A stretch of 64,000 bases of DNA from the NCBI GenBank assembly GCA_028751875.1, contig CM054167.1, positions 23,179,148-23,243,147 on the forward strand, given 5' to 3'. The DNA is from Rapana venosa. Lineage: Eukaryota > Mollusca > Gastropoda > Neogastropoda > Muricidae. The position numbers were made by a program, and so were the translations under genes. Below are positions 21,479-34,375 of the stretch, in pieces. Positions within the stretch are counted from its first letter, which is position 1. The number at the start of each line of letters is the position of its first letter. A model generated the notes under the pieces. That model made no database searches and was not told where the DNA came from. It saw only the letters and a list, made by a program, of their open reading frames with translations.

Positions 21479-24400
21479 TCAGGTCAGAGACTCCCTCTGC
21501 TACTGGTAACCATGTACCCAGTACCACCTGCCACATGTGGGGAGTAAACCCAACCAAAAAATCCGACCTGGAGAGGGATGGGCTCCGCCAGGTTTGATTT
21601 GCCCAAGATACACCAATGACAAAGACAGCCAGAACCTCCATACCGGATCGGTCGTCGCCCGGGTTACCAAGGACCGCGCCCTTCTGTTGTCATCAGGACA
21701 GATGTCGAAAGTATGCTACTGATGTAAAACGCAGCAAATTCGTGCCAGACACAAAACATCATTGGCACATGGAATGTCGACACTAAGAGCTGCAGGCAAA
21801 GTGGAGAACTGACACATGAGATGTCCAGATATCATTGGCACATCCTTGGGCTCTGCGAAGTCAGGTGGAAAAAACATGGGAGAAACAACGACCAGGAAGA
21901 CACAAATTATACTACAGTGGAAACAGGATAAACATGAACCGGCGTGGGGTTTTCGTTCACCAAAGAACCCGTGAACACCGTCTGAGCTGTCCGCCTGTGT
22001 CCAGCAGACTTATTACCATCCGCCTGAGAGCAACCCCCTTTAACATAACTATAGTACAGGCAAAACGCCCCTACATCAGACTGCACAGATGAAGCCGTAG
22101 AAGAATTTTTATGACCAGCTACAAGAGGTTCTGAATCAAAAACCCAAGAAAGACATCCTCGTTGTGCAAGGCGACTGGAACGCCAAGGTAGGAGAAGATG
22201 CATGGAAAAAAACTGGGGGGGCGTTTGTGGGCCACATTGTAATAACCAATCAAATGAAAGAGGCTTGAGAACTCCTGGAGTTTGCCAAGTTTAAAAACCA
22301 CCTCCCGCTAGTGAATACACTTGGCCCACACAGGAAATCCAGAAAATGGACATGGCATGCCCAAATGGAGAACACCACAACCAAATAGATTACATCAGGT
22401 GAAAAGACGGTTTCGTCAGCGTTAACATCGCACAGGGCACGAAGTTTTCCAAAGGAGCAGACATAGGGAAATGATCATGATCTTGTGATGATGACTTTCC
22501 GACTACGTCTAAAGAAAATCCACGAGGGGAAAACATCAGGATCAAATTTGACCTCGAGGGGAAGCTGAAAGGACCCCAGAGGTATTTGAAATTTTTCAGC
22601 AAGGATAGGTGGAAAAGTTTGCAGCACTCACTGTGTTAGACTCAGACATAGACACACTGACGAATAGTTTCAATACAGCAGTGACTGAAACAGCAAACGA
22701 GCTTCTTGGCAAACGCCCCCACAGTCAAAAAACCATGGGTCACACCTAACATCCTTACAACTATGCGGGCAAGCGTAGAAAAGTTGAAGAAAAAGAAATG
22801 AAAACAAAAGAAAGAGCAGAACAATATAGGGCAGTCAACAAAAGAATCAGGAAGTCCATGACGGAGGCAAAAGAGAAATGGGGTCGGTGAACAGTGCCAA
22901 GACATTGAAGAGAACATCAAGAAAAACAATAGCAAGAAAGCATATCAGCTGGTGGGAAAGACCTGACTAGCACGAAACAGAGAAAAGGTTTAACAATCCA
23001 AGACAAAAAATGGGAAGTGTCTCACTGACGACCAGGATATTTTGAACAGTGGACAGAATACTGTCCGATCTGTATAACTATAGAAACCCCAGGAGATCCA
23101 GAAGTCCTTTAATGTACCCGAAAGCAAAAACACAGACAGTCACCCTATCCTCCGAGAAGAAGTGGAAACAGCAGTCAGATCGCTGAAAAAGGGGAAGTCA
23201 GCAGGGGCTGACAACATTCCAGCTGAATTGGTCCAAGCTGGAGGGGAAAACCATGATCAGCGCCCTACTAAGAATCTGCAACAAGATCTGGCAGACAGGA
23301 AAATGGCCAACACCATGGACGCAGTCACTCATCATCACCCTCCCCCAAAAAAGGAAATCTACAACAATGCCCTAATTACCGCACAATCAGCCTCATATGT
23401 CACCAAGCAAAGTCATGCTGAATAATATTGAAAAAGACTGAAGCCACAAACAGAGACCATCATTGCTGAGGAACAAGCGGTTTAGAGCAGGGCGCAGCAC
23501 AACAAAAACAGATAATCAACCTCAGAATACTATGTGAGCGGTACCTACAAAATCAACAAGACCTATACCACGTATTTATCGATTTTAAGAAGGCATTTGA
23601 CAGGGTGTGGCATGGGAGCTTTGTGGGCAACCATGAACTTGTACAGCATCAATGCAAACCTGATCAGAGTCATCAAACAGCTGTACAGCGAAGGCCACCA
23701 GTGCAGTGTACTACAACAACAAATTGGAGAATGGTTTCGAACAACAGTTGGAGTAAGGCAAAGGGCTGTCTACTCTCACCCACTCTTTTCAACATCTTCC
23801 TTGAGAGAATCATGGTGATGCACTGGAACACATGAAGGATCAGTCAGCTTGGTGGCAGAACGATCACAAACCTCCGCTTCGCAGATGACATTGATGGAAT
23901 AGCAGGATCAGAAAAAGAGGCTTGCCAGCCTAACAGAACACTTGGATAAAAGGCCTCCAAAACATACGGCATGGAAATCAGTGCAGAGAAGACCAAACTG
24001 ATGACTAATACACCAACGGCATTAGCCATGATATCAGGGTTAATGACCAGAAGCTGGAAAACAGTTCAAAGCTTCAAGTACCTGGGAGCCATTGTATCCG
24101 GGCCAGGGGGTCCAAGCCAGAAAGTAAATTATGCAGGACTGCACAGACAATAACAGCTTTGTCAAAACTAAACACCATTGGAGAGATAAGAATATCTCAA
24201 TTATCTCCAAGATCAGACTAATGCGCTCCCTTGTCATATCCATATTTCTGTATGCCTGTGAATCCCTGGACCCTGACTGCAGATTTGGAGAGAAGAGTAC
24301 AGGCAGTGGAGATGAGATGCTTTCGGAGACCTTGGCATCTCCTACAAAGACCACATAAGCAACGAAAGCGTGCATAACAGAATCCAGCAACCATTGGACC

Positions 24401-24697
24401 CTATGAGAACCTTCTAACGATCGTGAAAAGCGGTAAAACCCTTTAAATGGTTGGGCATGTCACAAGATCCCAAGGAATTACAAAGACAGTTTTGCAAGGC
24501 ACTGTCCAAGGAGGAAGAAGAAGAGGCAGACCAAGGGGAAAAGCTGGGGGGGATAACATCAAATGAAAGGAAAAGGCCCTAGAACTCAACAAAAAACCCG
24601 AGAAAGACGAAAAAGAGAGAAAATGGAAGGGGAATTTTTTGCTGAGTCTTTTTGGGGTGCCCCCCCCCGGTCGTCAGACTACGGGGCGATAGATAGA
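21479..24697 (+). pseudogene. Near-full-length RTE-like LINE, heavily frameshifted
   Basis: About 3.2 kb, the usual RTE length. The 5' part encodes an APE-type endonuclease: TWNVRTL near 21770, GLCEVRW near 21848, and DILVVQGDWNAKVG near 22155-22195. The RT follows: KGKSAGADNIPAEL (23194-23235), HVFIDFKKAFDRVWH (about 23571-23612), LSPTLFNIFLERIM (about 23773-23814), NLRFADDIDG (about 23872-23900), FKYLGAIVS (about 24073-24100). The C-terminal block FGEKSTGSGDEM onward matches 13605-14056 at DNA level. It ends at a GATAGATAG-type tail near 24690. Many stops and frameshifts lie between these blocks. From about 24430 the differences from 13605-14056 are mostly single-base runs, which may be sequencing error. 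FADD is retained, but no functional frame survives. Confidence 0.85.
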
Positions 24698-25480
24698 TGT
24701 AAATTAAAAGTTTTTTATTGCTTTTCATCATCATCACAAACATCATTTATCGTCCCTTTGTCATCGTCTTGTTGTTAAATTAAACCTTGTTTTTGTTTTA
24801 TATCATCATTTATCACTTGGCTTTTTTGGGGCCCCCCCCTTTTAGCGCTTGAGGGGCCACACAGGCTTCATGTATTACGCTAGTAGAAATCTGAGGTGCG
24901 GGAAATTTTTAGTGAAAAAAAGGGGGGTGGAGGGGTGGGTTTGGGGGTGGTTTTGGGGGTTGCTAGTGGCCGGGGGGGGGGGAGTGATGGGGGCGCCGGG
25001 GGCGCTCGCGGGGCCCGCACGCCCCACCAAAACAACACACCCCCTCCCCCCACACACACAACCAAAACACACACCCACACCCCGCACCCCCCCCAGAGGG
25101 AAAAGCATTGTCTTTCCCAAAGTACCCATCTGGAAAAAAAAAAAAACCCCTTTGACTTTTAAAACAAATACAACCCCCGCCCCCCAAACCCCCACCCCCC
25201 ACCACCCCCCCACCACACCCACCAAAACAACACAACACACCCCCACAACACACACCGCCACCAAACCCCCAACCCCCCAAACCCCACACACGCCCCCCCC
25301 CCCCCCCCCCAACCCACAAACACACTATCACACCCCTCCCCCACACACCCACACACGCACACACCCCACATCACACACACACACACACAAACCTCTCCCC
25401 CCCACACACAACCACTATCACCCACACACACACACAAAAACACACACACACAAACACACGCGCACACACACTATCTTAGC
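24698..25480. repeat. Low-complexity G-run, C-run and CA block
   Basis: ATC-rich to 24820, G-runs 24920-24990, then CA repeats eroded into C/A homopolymers to 25470. No gene is seen; long Pro/Thr/His frames are artefacts. Confidence 0.85.
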
Positions 25481-25750
25481 AAAACACCAGCACCCCATGG
25501 ATAGCAAAATGCAGTAGAAAGTGTCAGTCAGCAGTATCGATTGAACCTCAGTAGCAGTCAGTATAGTCGCCTTGTGTTGGGGGCAATATCCTTATCATCT
25601 AGTTTGTTCTTCACCCTCCCCCCTCCCCTCCTTCCCTCCCCTACCCTGTTGATGGGTGGGAAAAAATGAAGACAGAAAAGCCTAGATATGAAGACGAATA
25701 GGGATACTTTAGTGTCTCAAAACGCTAGACAATGACAATGACAATGACAA
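25481..25750. other. Unassigned sequence
   Basis: No gene or repeat recognised apart from a short TGACAA repeat at 25730-25750. Confidence 0.4.
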
Positions 25751-25835
25751 ATTCTTTTATTTCGAGGATAATGAATAAGCACTCATGTGCTTTTTTACAT
25801 CCAGTCCCCGCCCGTAGGGATAGATCTTAATAATA
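25751..25835 (-). repeat. SINE-B 3' fragment, variant ending
   Basis: ATTCTTTTATTTCGAGGATA, CATCCAGTCCCCGCCCGTA. Followed by a GA tract (25855-25917) and a second near-identical fragment. Confidence 0.75.
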
Positions 25836-25921
25836 ACCCCAACATTAGAAAAGGAGAGAAGAGAGAGAGAGAGAGGAGGAGAGAGAGAGGGGATGAGAGA
25901 GAGAGTGAGAGAGAGAAATGA

Positions 25922-26012
25922 CAAATTCTTTTTTTCGAGGATAATGAATAAGCACCCACGTGCTTTTTTACATCCAGTCCCCGCCCGTAGAGATACATCT
26001 TAACAATAAGCC
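25922..26012 (-). repeat. SINE-B 3' fragment, variant ending, second copy
   Basis: Repeats the 25751-25835 order (TTCGAGGATAATGAATAAGC, CATCCAGTCCCCGCCCGTA), probably a local duplication around the GA tract. Confidence 0.75.
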
Positions 26013-26766
26013 CAATACTCATAAACTCACACAGTAAAAACAAAGGAAGACGCAAACGCAAACACAATTTTATTTCACGAGGTAATAGATTAAGTAGCAA
26101 GACTTTTTTCCATTCAGCCCTCAAAATGAAAAGAAAAGAAAAGAAAAAGCTGCAAGAAAAACAAAAGCATAATTATGATACATATGAAACTACACACACA
26201 TTGATGAGAGAGAGACAGACAGACAGACAGACAAGACCAGATAGACACAGACAGACAAATACAGAGACAGACTGACTGACAGACACACAGACACACAGAC
26301 AGAAGGCAGCTCTAAAACGAAGACTTTAAAAAACACAAATGATTTACGGGTCTTAGGTTTTTTTTAAAAAAAGAACAAAAAACCAAAAGGAAAAATGAGG
26401 TACTTGTAAAAACTGAGGAGGAGGGTAAGTAGGAGTGGGATGGGGGGGGGGTCAAGGAGGGGGGGGGGCCGGGAGGGTTGAAGGGGGGGTGGGGGGTAGG
26501 TGTTGGTGTAACGAACGGTGTGAGAGTGTGCCGAGTTGGGTAAGGTACTACTCGCCTGTTACCCCTTCGTCTAACTACTGACGTTTTGGTCCATTTGGGG
26601 TCATTTTTGAGGTTGGGGGGGAGCTAAAGGTAAGACCATTGTGATTATATAACCTTACGCTGTATTCTGTCTCTGTGCGTCTGTTGTTTTTGTTGTTGTT
26701 GTTGTTTTTTGTTTTTTAAAGAAACACTAAGGATGAGGTAATTGCCGTTTTCACTCACTCACTCAC
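26013..26766. other. Unassigned sequence with GACA and G-run repeats
   Basis: (GACA)n at 26215-26300, G-runs 26440-26500, (GTT)n at 26685-26705. No gene is seen. Confidence 0.5.
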
Positions 26767-27645
26767 TCATCCCTTTGTCGGGACGACCGTTGGGGTACCC
26801 GCACGGACGCTGCAAGTGGACCGCCAAATGGTTCTGTCCTGGGCTGCTTTCAGGAGGTTTGGTACAGTGAGGCCGGTCCACTCCTTGATGTTGGATATCC
26901 AGCTTTTGCGTGGTCGTCCCTGCCTCCTTGCTCCTTCCACCATTCCCTGCAGGACTGTCTTTGACAGGCTGTTATGCCTTGTTGTGTGGCCAAACCATTT
27001 CAGTTTCCTCCGTTTGACTGTATCTAGCAATGGTTCTTGTTTGCCAGCCAGTGCCTCGATCTGCTGCCAGACGTAGTCATTGGTTTTACGGTCTCTGTAG
27101 GTGATGTTCAGGATCCGCCTGAGGCACTTCATCTCAAAGGCTTGAATTCGACGTTCTAGATCGGCCAGTAAGTGTCCATGCTTCACAGCTGTACAAGGCA
27201 ATGGATGTGACGAGTGCTTGTAGAGTCTGACCTTAGTGTGGGTTCTGATGTTATGGTTTCTCCACACTTTCGCCAGCTTAGTCATGGAGGAGAGTGCCAC
27301 AGCAAGTCTGATCTTCACCTCTTGTGTGCTCGTACCTTCTTTGGTGATGACTGCTCCAAGGTACTTGAAAGTTTCTACCTGCTCTAGTGTCTCGCCACTC
27401 ATCTTGATGCTGGTGGGAGTGGTTGGTGTAGTACTGTTCACTAGGATCTTGCTCTTTTCCGTGCTGATCTCCATACCGTGGGCATTGGCTGATGTTTCCA
27501 GTCTGGTGGTGAGATCCTGGAGTTCTTCTTCACTGCGGCCCATGAGATCAATATCGTCTGCGAATCGAAGATTGCAGACTGGCCTTCCTCCTATTTTGAT
27601 TGTGGTCTTGAAGTCAAGGAGGGCCTCTGCATGATGTTCCGGGAA
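26767..27645 (-). pseudogene. RTE-like LINE, second family, RT palm to C-terminus
   Basis: The minus-strand frame is open from about 27645 to 26767. It contains GGRPVCNLRFADDIDLMG (catalytic FADD intact), EISTEKSKIL, ETFKYLGAVITKEG, RRKLKWFGHTTRH and GRPRKSWISNIKEWTGL. A window of about 22 codons (around 27230-27160) is read out of frame: the shifted frame shows the expected 'ALVTSIALYSCEAWTL' order, so one indel is compensated by another. It ends with a (TGAG)n-type tail at 26750-26770. The amino half and endonuclease are missing; upstream of 27645 the sequence turns into homopolymer-rich noise. Confidence 0.85.
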
Positions 27646-27937
27646 AACACTTGAAAAAACGGGGGGATGCGGGCGCTTGTCGAACCCAAGAATCCGGGAA
27701 GAACCCCCGTTTCTCCCCCCATGGGGACGCATTGGGGGATGTTTTAGCGCTTGTAAAAAAAATTCGGGGGCAACAAGGAACTGTGCCTGGCAAAAAAAAA
27801 TGGTGTCCAAAAAAAAAAGATTTTTGTCTTTTCCATTATCCTCGAAAAAAAAGAAAAGAAAAAAAACAACAACAACAAAACACACCAGTTAGGGAGAGAG
27901 AAAAGGAGAGGGGGGAGGGGGGGGGGGGGGGGGGTGG

Positions 27938-27991
<54 letters not shown>

Positions 27992-28290
27992 GACACAGAA
28001 AACAGTTCATAGCGAAAAGTTCCAGAGCAATTTGAGTTACCCCCTCCTTTTCTCTTTTTCCTACCGATAGTTGGGTTACCCGTCGTGATGGAAGATCCAC
28101 AAAAGGGCCCTTACATCATAGCGGGAAAGTTCAGTCGGCTGGCACTGATAAATAAGGGGAACGGGCAAATTTCATCCCACGACACCCCTTCCCTCCCCCC
28201 CCCCCCCCCCCATCCCCCCCCTCCCAACCCCATCCATCTATCGTTATCATTTTACAGACCTTTGAGGGTTTCTTAGTATGTTTTGGGTTA
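27646..28290. other. Homopolymer-rich, low-confidence sequence with a 60-bp poly-G tract
   Basis: Runs of A, C, G and T dominate. A corrupted SINE-B tail is visible at about 27800-27850 (TTTTCCATTATCCTCG). G-runs fill about 27910-27990. No gene is seen. Confidence 0.6.
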
Positions 28291-28575
28291 TTTTTTATTT
28301 TTTTTTTTTATTCTTTATTCGGGATGAGGGAAAAAAGCATAATTGCTTTTTTTTTTAAAAACTCCAGCCCCCGTTTATGGGGTTTTTTGAAAATTGTGTT
28401 TCTGTTCCCCCCGGGCAAAAAAGGCCCCTACTGTTTCGAACGGCGGAACAGGTTTTAAACGTTCGAAAAATGTTCTATTGCTTTCCAACGGGGGCCCCTC
28501 TTTATATCTATCCGAAAGTTTTTCGGGTTTCCCTGCGTTTAATTTTTTTTAAAGGAATTCATTTGGGGGAAAAAT
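28291..28575 (-). repeat. SINE-B copy, strongly corrupted
   Basis: The SINE-B order is recognisable (CGGCGGAACAGGTTTTAAAC, 'CTCTTTATATCTATCCGAAAG'), but many bases have been replaced by their neighbours, turning short motifs into homopolymers. Confidence 0.7.
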
Positions 28576-28809
28576 GTTATTTGGGGATGGATAATTAGAG
28601 TATATAGATTTTGAAGTAATGACTTGCGCCAATCATCCCCCAAAGGAGAAAATTTTCATCTGGGGCCCAAGGCACCCCCCATGCTTTACATCCATTTCTT
28701 TATGAAGAGGAGAGAGAAGGGGGAAGAAAAGGGGAGAAGAGAGAGAGAGAGAGAGAGGAAAGAGAAGAGAGAGAGAGAGGAGTAGAAAAGGGGAGAAGGG
28801 GAAGAGAGA
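28576..28809. other. Unassigned GA-rich sequence
   Basis: GA/GGGA-rich from 28700. Confidence 0.4.
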
Positions 28810-28960
28810 GAAGAAAACTCGAACTCGAACTCGAATGTTTATTCACAAAAGGGCCTTTGGGCCATACTGGGGGGTTGCGAATGTTTGTATTTTGGGGTTA
28901 AAAAAAAAAAAACCCAAAAAAAAAAAAACCCAAAAAAAAACCCCAACAGACAACATGTTA
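28810..28960 (-). repeat. Repeat family I, inverted corrupted copy
   Basis: CTCGAACTCGAACTCGAA followed by GTTTATTCACAAAA and the complement of the AATGGCC block; the GGTTGCGAA junction corresponds to CGGCAACC of copy 1. Confidence 0.6.
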
Positions 28961-29890
28961 CTGTATAACCAAAAGTCCTAAAAAAAATACATTAGGAAAA
29001 AATTTATCTCTTTTTTTAAAGTTTACACAATAAAATGGGGTGCGACAACCTCGGGATGATTTGTCCCAGGGTAAACAGAGTTAAAAAATTTTGGGCTGCT
29101 AATATATTTAACAGGGATGTATTTTTGCAAACATCCTAAATACTGGCACCAACAAAAAATGTACTTCATCCCATGTTTCTTACTATGGGATAGCCGGGGT
29201 CGTAAATATCATTTCTTGTATCTGAATTTATAACTTTATTCGATCCCCCAAGTCAAAAATTAAAAATTTTCTTTCCACATGAATCCATTCAAGTTTTAGA
29301 AAAGGTTTTGACACATGCGAACTTAAAAATGTCTGTACTTAAAATTTTTCATGTTTTGTATATGATCACTCCATTGCTGCCATGCAGTCAATCTTTTTGA
29401 AAGCTTTAATAAACTTCTACTTTCCGACTCCTTGATTGAGCCCAAACAAACCCAAAACCCCGAGTTCACAAAAGGACGTTTTGTTTGCCCATTTTTTTTC
29501 CCTTGACATCTAGACATAAAGCATCTTGAAATTTTTAAAGGTAGCCTCTCTCTTCATATGCAGAATCTTAATCCAATATCTAAGCTTTCTTACACCCCAA
29601 TTGACGAAAAGGGGGTATCAAGTTTCATAACAAATCTTTATTACTCATCTAACCAAAAAAACCTGTTTTAAAAACAAAGGGTGCACTGATTCACAATGTT
29701 TACGCCATCCAAGCCCCAATTTCTGCCCCATAAGCCGGGGTTTTGTATTTGTCTCAAATATCTTAATGAAAAAGTAAAAAATTATTATTCAATTTTCGAT
29801 TTTTTCAACACAAAAAAAAGGCTTCTTTCCCTCGATTTGCCAATTTTACATCATTTTGAAACAAGCTTAGTTAAAAAACGATTCCAAATT
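28961..29890. other. AT-rich, homopolymer-smeared sequence
   Basis: No reliable frame. Some of it may be the 3' end of the minus-strand LINE relic that follows, but I cannot show that. Confidence 0.4.
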
Positions 29891-30860
29891 TTTTATAAAA
29901 TTTAATCACAGGCTGATTTTTCCCATTGTAAAACCTTTTTTTGAGCACTTGCCCCCTTTTTTGAATACCGTATTACTCTTACTCAGATTAACCCTTTAAA
30001 AAATCAGGATTTTTCAGAAGTTTAAGGGTTTTTTAAAAAGCTTTTGAAACCCTACAACTGTTTCAGATGCAAAAAACATATCACAAGCAAAAATAAAAAA
30101 ACTTAAAAAATCTTGGGGGGGAAAGTGGCCCATGTTTCCATTTTTGATGATTCTTCGAACCATTGATAAAAACGAAAACAATAAGGGGCTACATACATCA
30201 CCCTGTTTAAACCATGTACAGATTTTGTCAACTTAGTTCCCTCTTATTTGCTTCTGACATTCTGTACGGGCTTACAAAAGAATTTTACCCCACCCATTTT
30301 TTCAAGAATGGGCCCACAAAAATTCTTTAACGAATCAAATGCTTTTTAAAAGTCAAAAAATGCTACATAATTTAGGGGTTATGACAAAGTTTCTGTAAAA
30401 ACGCAGCAGAGTAAACATAGATCTATAGGGGGAGTATCCCTTTTTAAAACCATGGTTTCCCCTTTAAATATTATTCTTAAAAACCCATTCCTGTAACCTG
30501 TTGTTAATAATATACTAATATTTATCTTATCAGTAAAAAAACCCCCCCATTATTGGGGTTATCAACATCATTTTTTGCAATTTTATATTATAATTCAGCC
30601 AGTTATCTGGAAAAAGACCATCAAAAAAAATTTTGTTAAAATATTTTAGAAAAAAGCACAATTTTTTTCACCCCCATATTTAGCAATTCCCCCAAGATTT
30701 GTTCAGGACCGGGTTTTCTCACTCTTTAATTTTCAAGTGCTCCAAAATTTTTTTTTAGATATGGGACGATCAAATCTTCCTCAGTTCCTCACTGTCAACA
30801 TCAGTAACAGGGGAGGGGGGTACTTTTTTCTCCAACGGGTTTTTGAAATTTTTAAAACCC
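29891..30860 (-). pseudogene. Non-LTR reverse transcriptase relic in smeared sequence
   Basis: Three RT motifs occur on the minus strand in the correct order: a DF-KAFDSL block (30354-30327, with TAA at the expected Lys), QGDV-SP (30205-30185), and FFASETVV (about 30085-30060) at the place of the FADDTV catalytic box. Spacings fit an RT palm. Frames are broken throughout. The family is not the same as the RTE-like copies at 21.5 or 26.8 kb. Limits are arbitrary. Confidence 0.45.
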
Positions 30861-33600
30861 TGTCAATTATTTTTTTTGGGCGACTTTTTCAAAATGACCC
30901 TTCTTAACATTTTCCAAACTGGATTTGAGAAGAGTAATGCCATCAAATTCGCAAGAAGTCTTTTTATATTTTTCTTTTTTTTTCAAGCATGTTTTTATTC
31001 CCTTTTTTGGACACAGTACCTTTTTGTCCCCATTTTTAAAGTTTTTCGGAATCTTCGAAGTTTTTGACCCCTTTTATTTATATTTTAATTCATATCAAAC
31101 CAATATCATTTGATGGCCTTTATTATTGTATTGTTTTCATACAATCACACTCTTTTATGAAAAGTTAAACAAATCTGAATTATTTATGTTCCATCAATCA
31201 TCTAAAGGATTAATAAAAATTTCCAATGTTTTACATGTGGAGATTATCTTTATACACTGGATTTGTTTTCATCCATACAAAATTCTCCAAACGTGGCTTC
31301 TAGTTCCCCCTCTGTTTTTATAATGGATTTTTATTAATTCAACAGGAGGGGATCAGAACAAACGCTCCGCAAAAAAACAAACGACAGGGGTCAAAAATTA
31401 AGAACAAATCTTACACTAAAAAATAATCATTAACCACATCCCCCCTCACGATGTATTATGGTCCTTGTTGGTCACCATTAATACCCATTTAAATTTGTAA
31501 AAATAACAAAGCACATATTCAAAATAATTTCCTAATTTTTTGTAAAAAACAATCTTCAAATTTGATTTTCAAGGGAAAATACTTTTTTTTGGGAAACTGA
31601 ACAAAGTCTTTTCTACACGGGCAAAGAAAATTTGGGCCCCTGTTTAATCTCCCATATATTAATTTTTTCATCCCGTTCACCACAAATTTATAAACATTCT
31701 TCCAACTACAATTCCTTTTCATTTTAAAACTGTTTAAAAAAGCGAACCCTTAGTGGGTTTACACAGACAGCAAAACATTCTTGCTGTAACAACAGGATTT
31801 GTCCAGAGAAAAAAGCAAATATTTGGTTGGAAAAAATCAAAAAAAATTCACAAAGGGAGATAACTCAGCCTTATTAAACAAACTAAAACCCCTAGAAAGC
31901 CCCCTTGAGGGAACTTTTAAACTGATTACAGAAGGGGCCCTTTAGCCAGTTTTAAAAAAACTGGGGTGGGCTTTTCCGGAACGTTCTGTCACATATAAAA
32001 AAAGTACCCACATAAATACAAAACGCATCAACCCGTTTTGACAACAATCCCTTTAAATTCCAAAAAAATAAAAAAACTTTGTTTTTTTTTATGTATTTCC
32101 ACGATTCAATTGATTAACCATTAGATGACACTTTCACCAAATTACATTGATAACAACACAGCATTTTTTGCTTTCAACCAGTTAAAGAAGGGTTTTTATT
32201 AGAAACTGCCACAAAACTTGTGGGCACTTTTTACTGAGGCCCAGGCCAAAGTCAGACCTGTCTTTGTTCCCGTGGTGGGAAGTGTCATGCCTCACGCATC
32301 AAGCCCATTCTAACCCCAGCCCTTTACTGGTGTGTAATGAGGCTGAGTGTTGTTTACTTTTCCTACCCCCCCGTAAATTGAGACTATGGCAGGGTGATTG
32401 TATGGGCCCGGCCCAAAAAGTATTCCCTTTTTTTGAAACAAAGGGGCTCCTTTCGCCCTTAAGATCAAAAGACAAAGGACCCTTTTACATTTTTTCTGCC
32501 TACACCTTCAAGTTTGGGGTCGTTTTTCCAATATCTCTAACGGGTTTTGGAAAAAAAACGTCTCTACAAAAATCCCCGAAAACCCTTTAGAGGGGTTTTT
32601 TCCGTCAATATCCTAAGTTATCTTGATAACAAAAACACCTCAATATGGGAGAGTTGGTTTTGAATTTATCCTCAACTATCAAACTTGACATTCTAATCCA
32701 TTTTTTTTCCCAAAAGATTTTCAAAACCCCCTTTTACAACACTCTTCATTATTTTTTTTTTCCATCCTAATAATGATGTTTTTCGTCTTTACCGGCCTTT
32801 TTTTTGCTGCTTTCTTTTTAGTTTTTCCCCCCCCTTTTCCCTTTTAAATTTTGTATTTATTTTTTTAAATTTAGCATTTTCATCCTAAGGTTGTTAATCT
32901 TTTTTAATACCCCACATTTCCTCTTTAAAGGGATCACATGTTGTAACAATTTATTTCGTTCTTCATTTTCTCCGTTGTTGACTTTAAAAATTTCCACTTT
33001 CTCCAACTTGGGCGTCATGTGTGAAAATTGTCTCTCAGGACCATGTAGGAGAAAATCCTTCACAGTGTTGGGTTGTGGGTTTCTGGGGGGTAATCTCACG
33101 GCTTTGTCTTTCCCCACACTTTTTTTTGCAATGGTGCTTCGAAACCCCACCCATCGCAAATGGTTGCCTCAACTTGGTCCTTGGGCCCCAATTTTTGGGG
33201 AGGGGGGTCCCCCGGGTTGGTCTCCCTCACCACAACGAAGCAAAAAAGGGGCCCCCCAGAAAGTTTTGGGAGGAAGTCCTAAAAGTACACCGTTCCCCGG
33301 CTTTTTTTCGTCAGGATGGATCCCAAGGGCCATTTAAATTCTGCCCGTTTCGAATAAGAGGCAAATATTCCCCAATGTCCCACGCAGCCCTGTATAACTC
33401 GCGATATTCCCATCCCCCTTATTTTAACGTTACAAACAAGAAAAACAAAAGGGCCCCTTAAAATGTTAAATTCACAAAAAAACTAGGCAATTTTCTTCTT
33501 TACCTTTACATTTCAAGAGAGGGGAAGTGATTTAACTGTCAATCTTGTCTATGTCAAAAAAATCAAGACAATAAAGAAACTTTTACAATACAATACTTAT
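30861..33600. other. AT-rich, homopolymer-smeared sequence without recognisable genes
   Basis: Runs such as TTTTTTT, CCCC and GGGG replace normal sequence texture. Several 60-150-codon frames exist, none with recognisable motifs. It may contain further LINE remnants. Confidence 0.4.
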
Positions 33601-34104
33601 TAAAAAAAACAACACCCCCCCCCAATAAATTTGCAAAATTAACTACAAAACTTATAAGAAAACTTGAATAAGGGTTCAGATTGTAATAAATAGAAAAAAA
33701 ATAATGATAAACAAAAAATAATTAATTGAAATTTTTAAACGATATCAGCAAAAAACAAGTCAATAAGGAACGAATTTTAATAATAATAATTTTTTTAAAA
33801 ACTGAAAAAAGAAAGATTTAAAAACAAACATGTAAACAAAAAAAAGATGAACTTATAGGCCTACATCTTTCTGAGAGGAAAAGACAGAGAGACAGACAAA
33901 AGACAGACAACAACATAAGCCGATGTTGCGGGGCAGTCTTGCATTGCAACGAATGTTTTTCCCCCAAGACGTTTCTTTAGACAGATTGATTCAATTCACT
34001 TTATTTTTACTATATTATTATCATCGATTTTCCATTTTCCCCAAACTTTTTGAAAGGCTGTCAGTGATGCAGAAGTCCTGCCCCGCAGCAAGATATTGCG
34101 TGGC
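33601..34104. other. Unassigned A-rich sequence
   Basis: Poly-A and AAT-rich to 33860, then a mixed stretch with GACA repeats (33885-33910). No gene is seen. Confidence 0.4.
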
Positions 34105-34114
34105 ATATTGGTTT

Positions 34115-34149
<35 letters not shown>

Positions 34150-34198
34150 GTGTTTCTTTGTTTCGAAGTAATGGATATTGTGTTTGTATCGTAAAAGG

Positions 34199-34248
<50 letters not shown>

Positions 34249-34315
34249 TTTTTTCTTATCTTTTTCTTGCATTCGGTTTTATCAGATATAGGTAGGCCTA
34301 CTAACCTACACACCA

Positions 34316-34366
<51 letters not shown>

Positions 34367-34375
34367 ATATATATA

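Noticed and set aside
32857..33461. Open frames of 100-150 codons on both strands
   Set aside because: They sit in the homopolymer-smeared region, have no motifs, and overlap each other.
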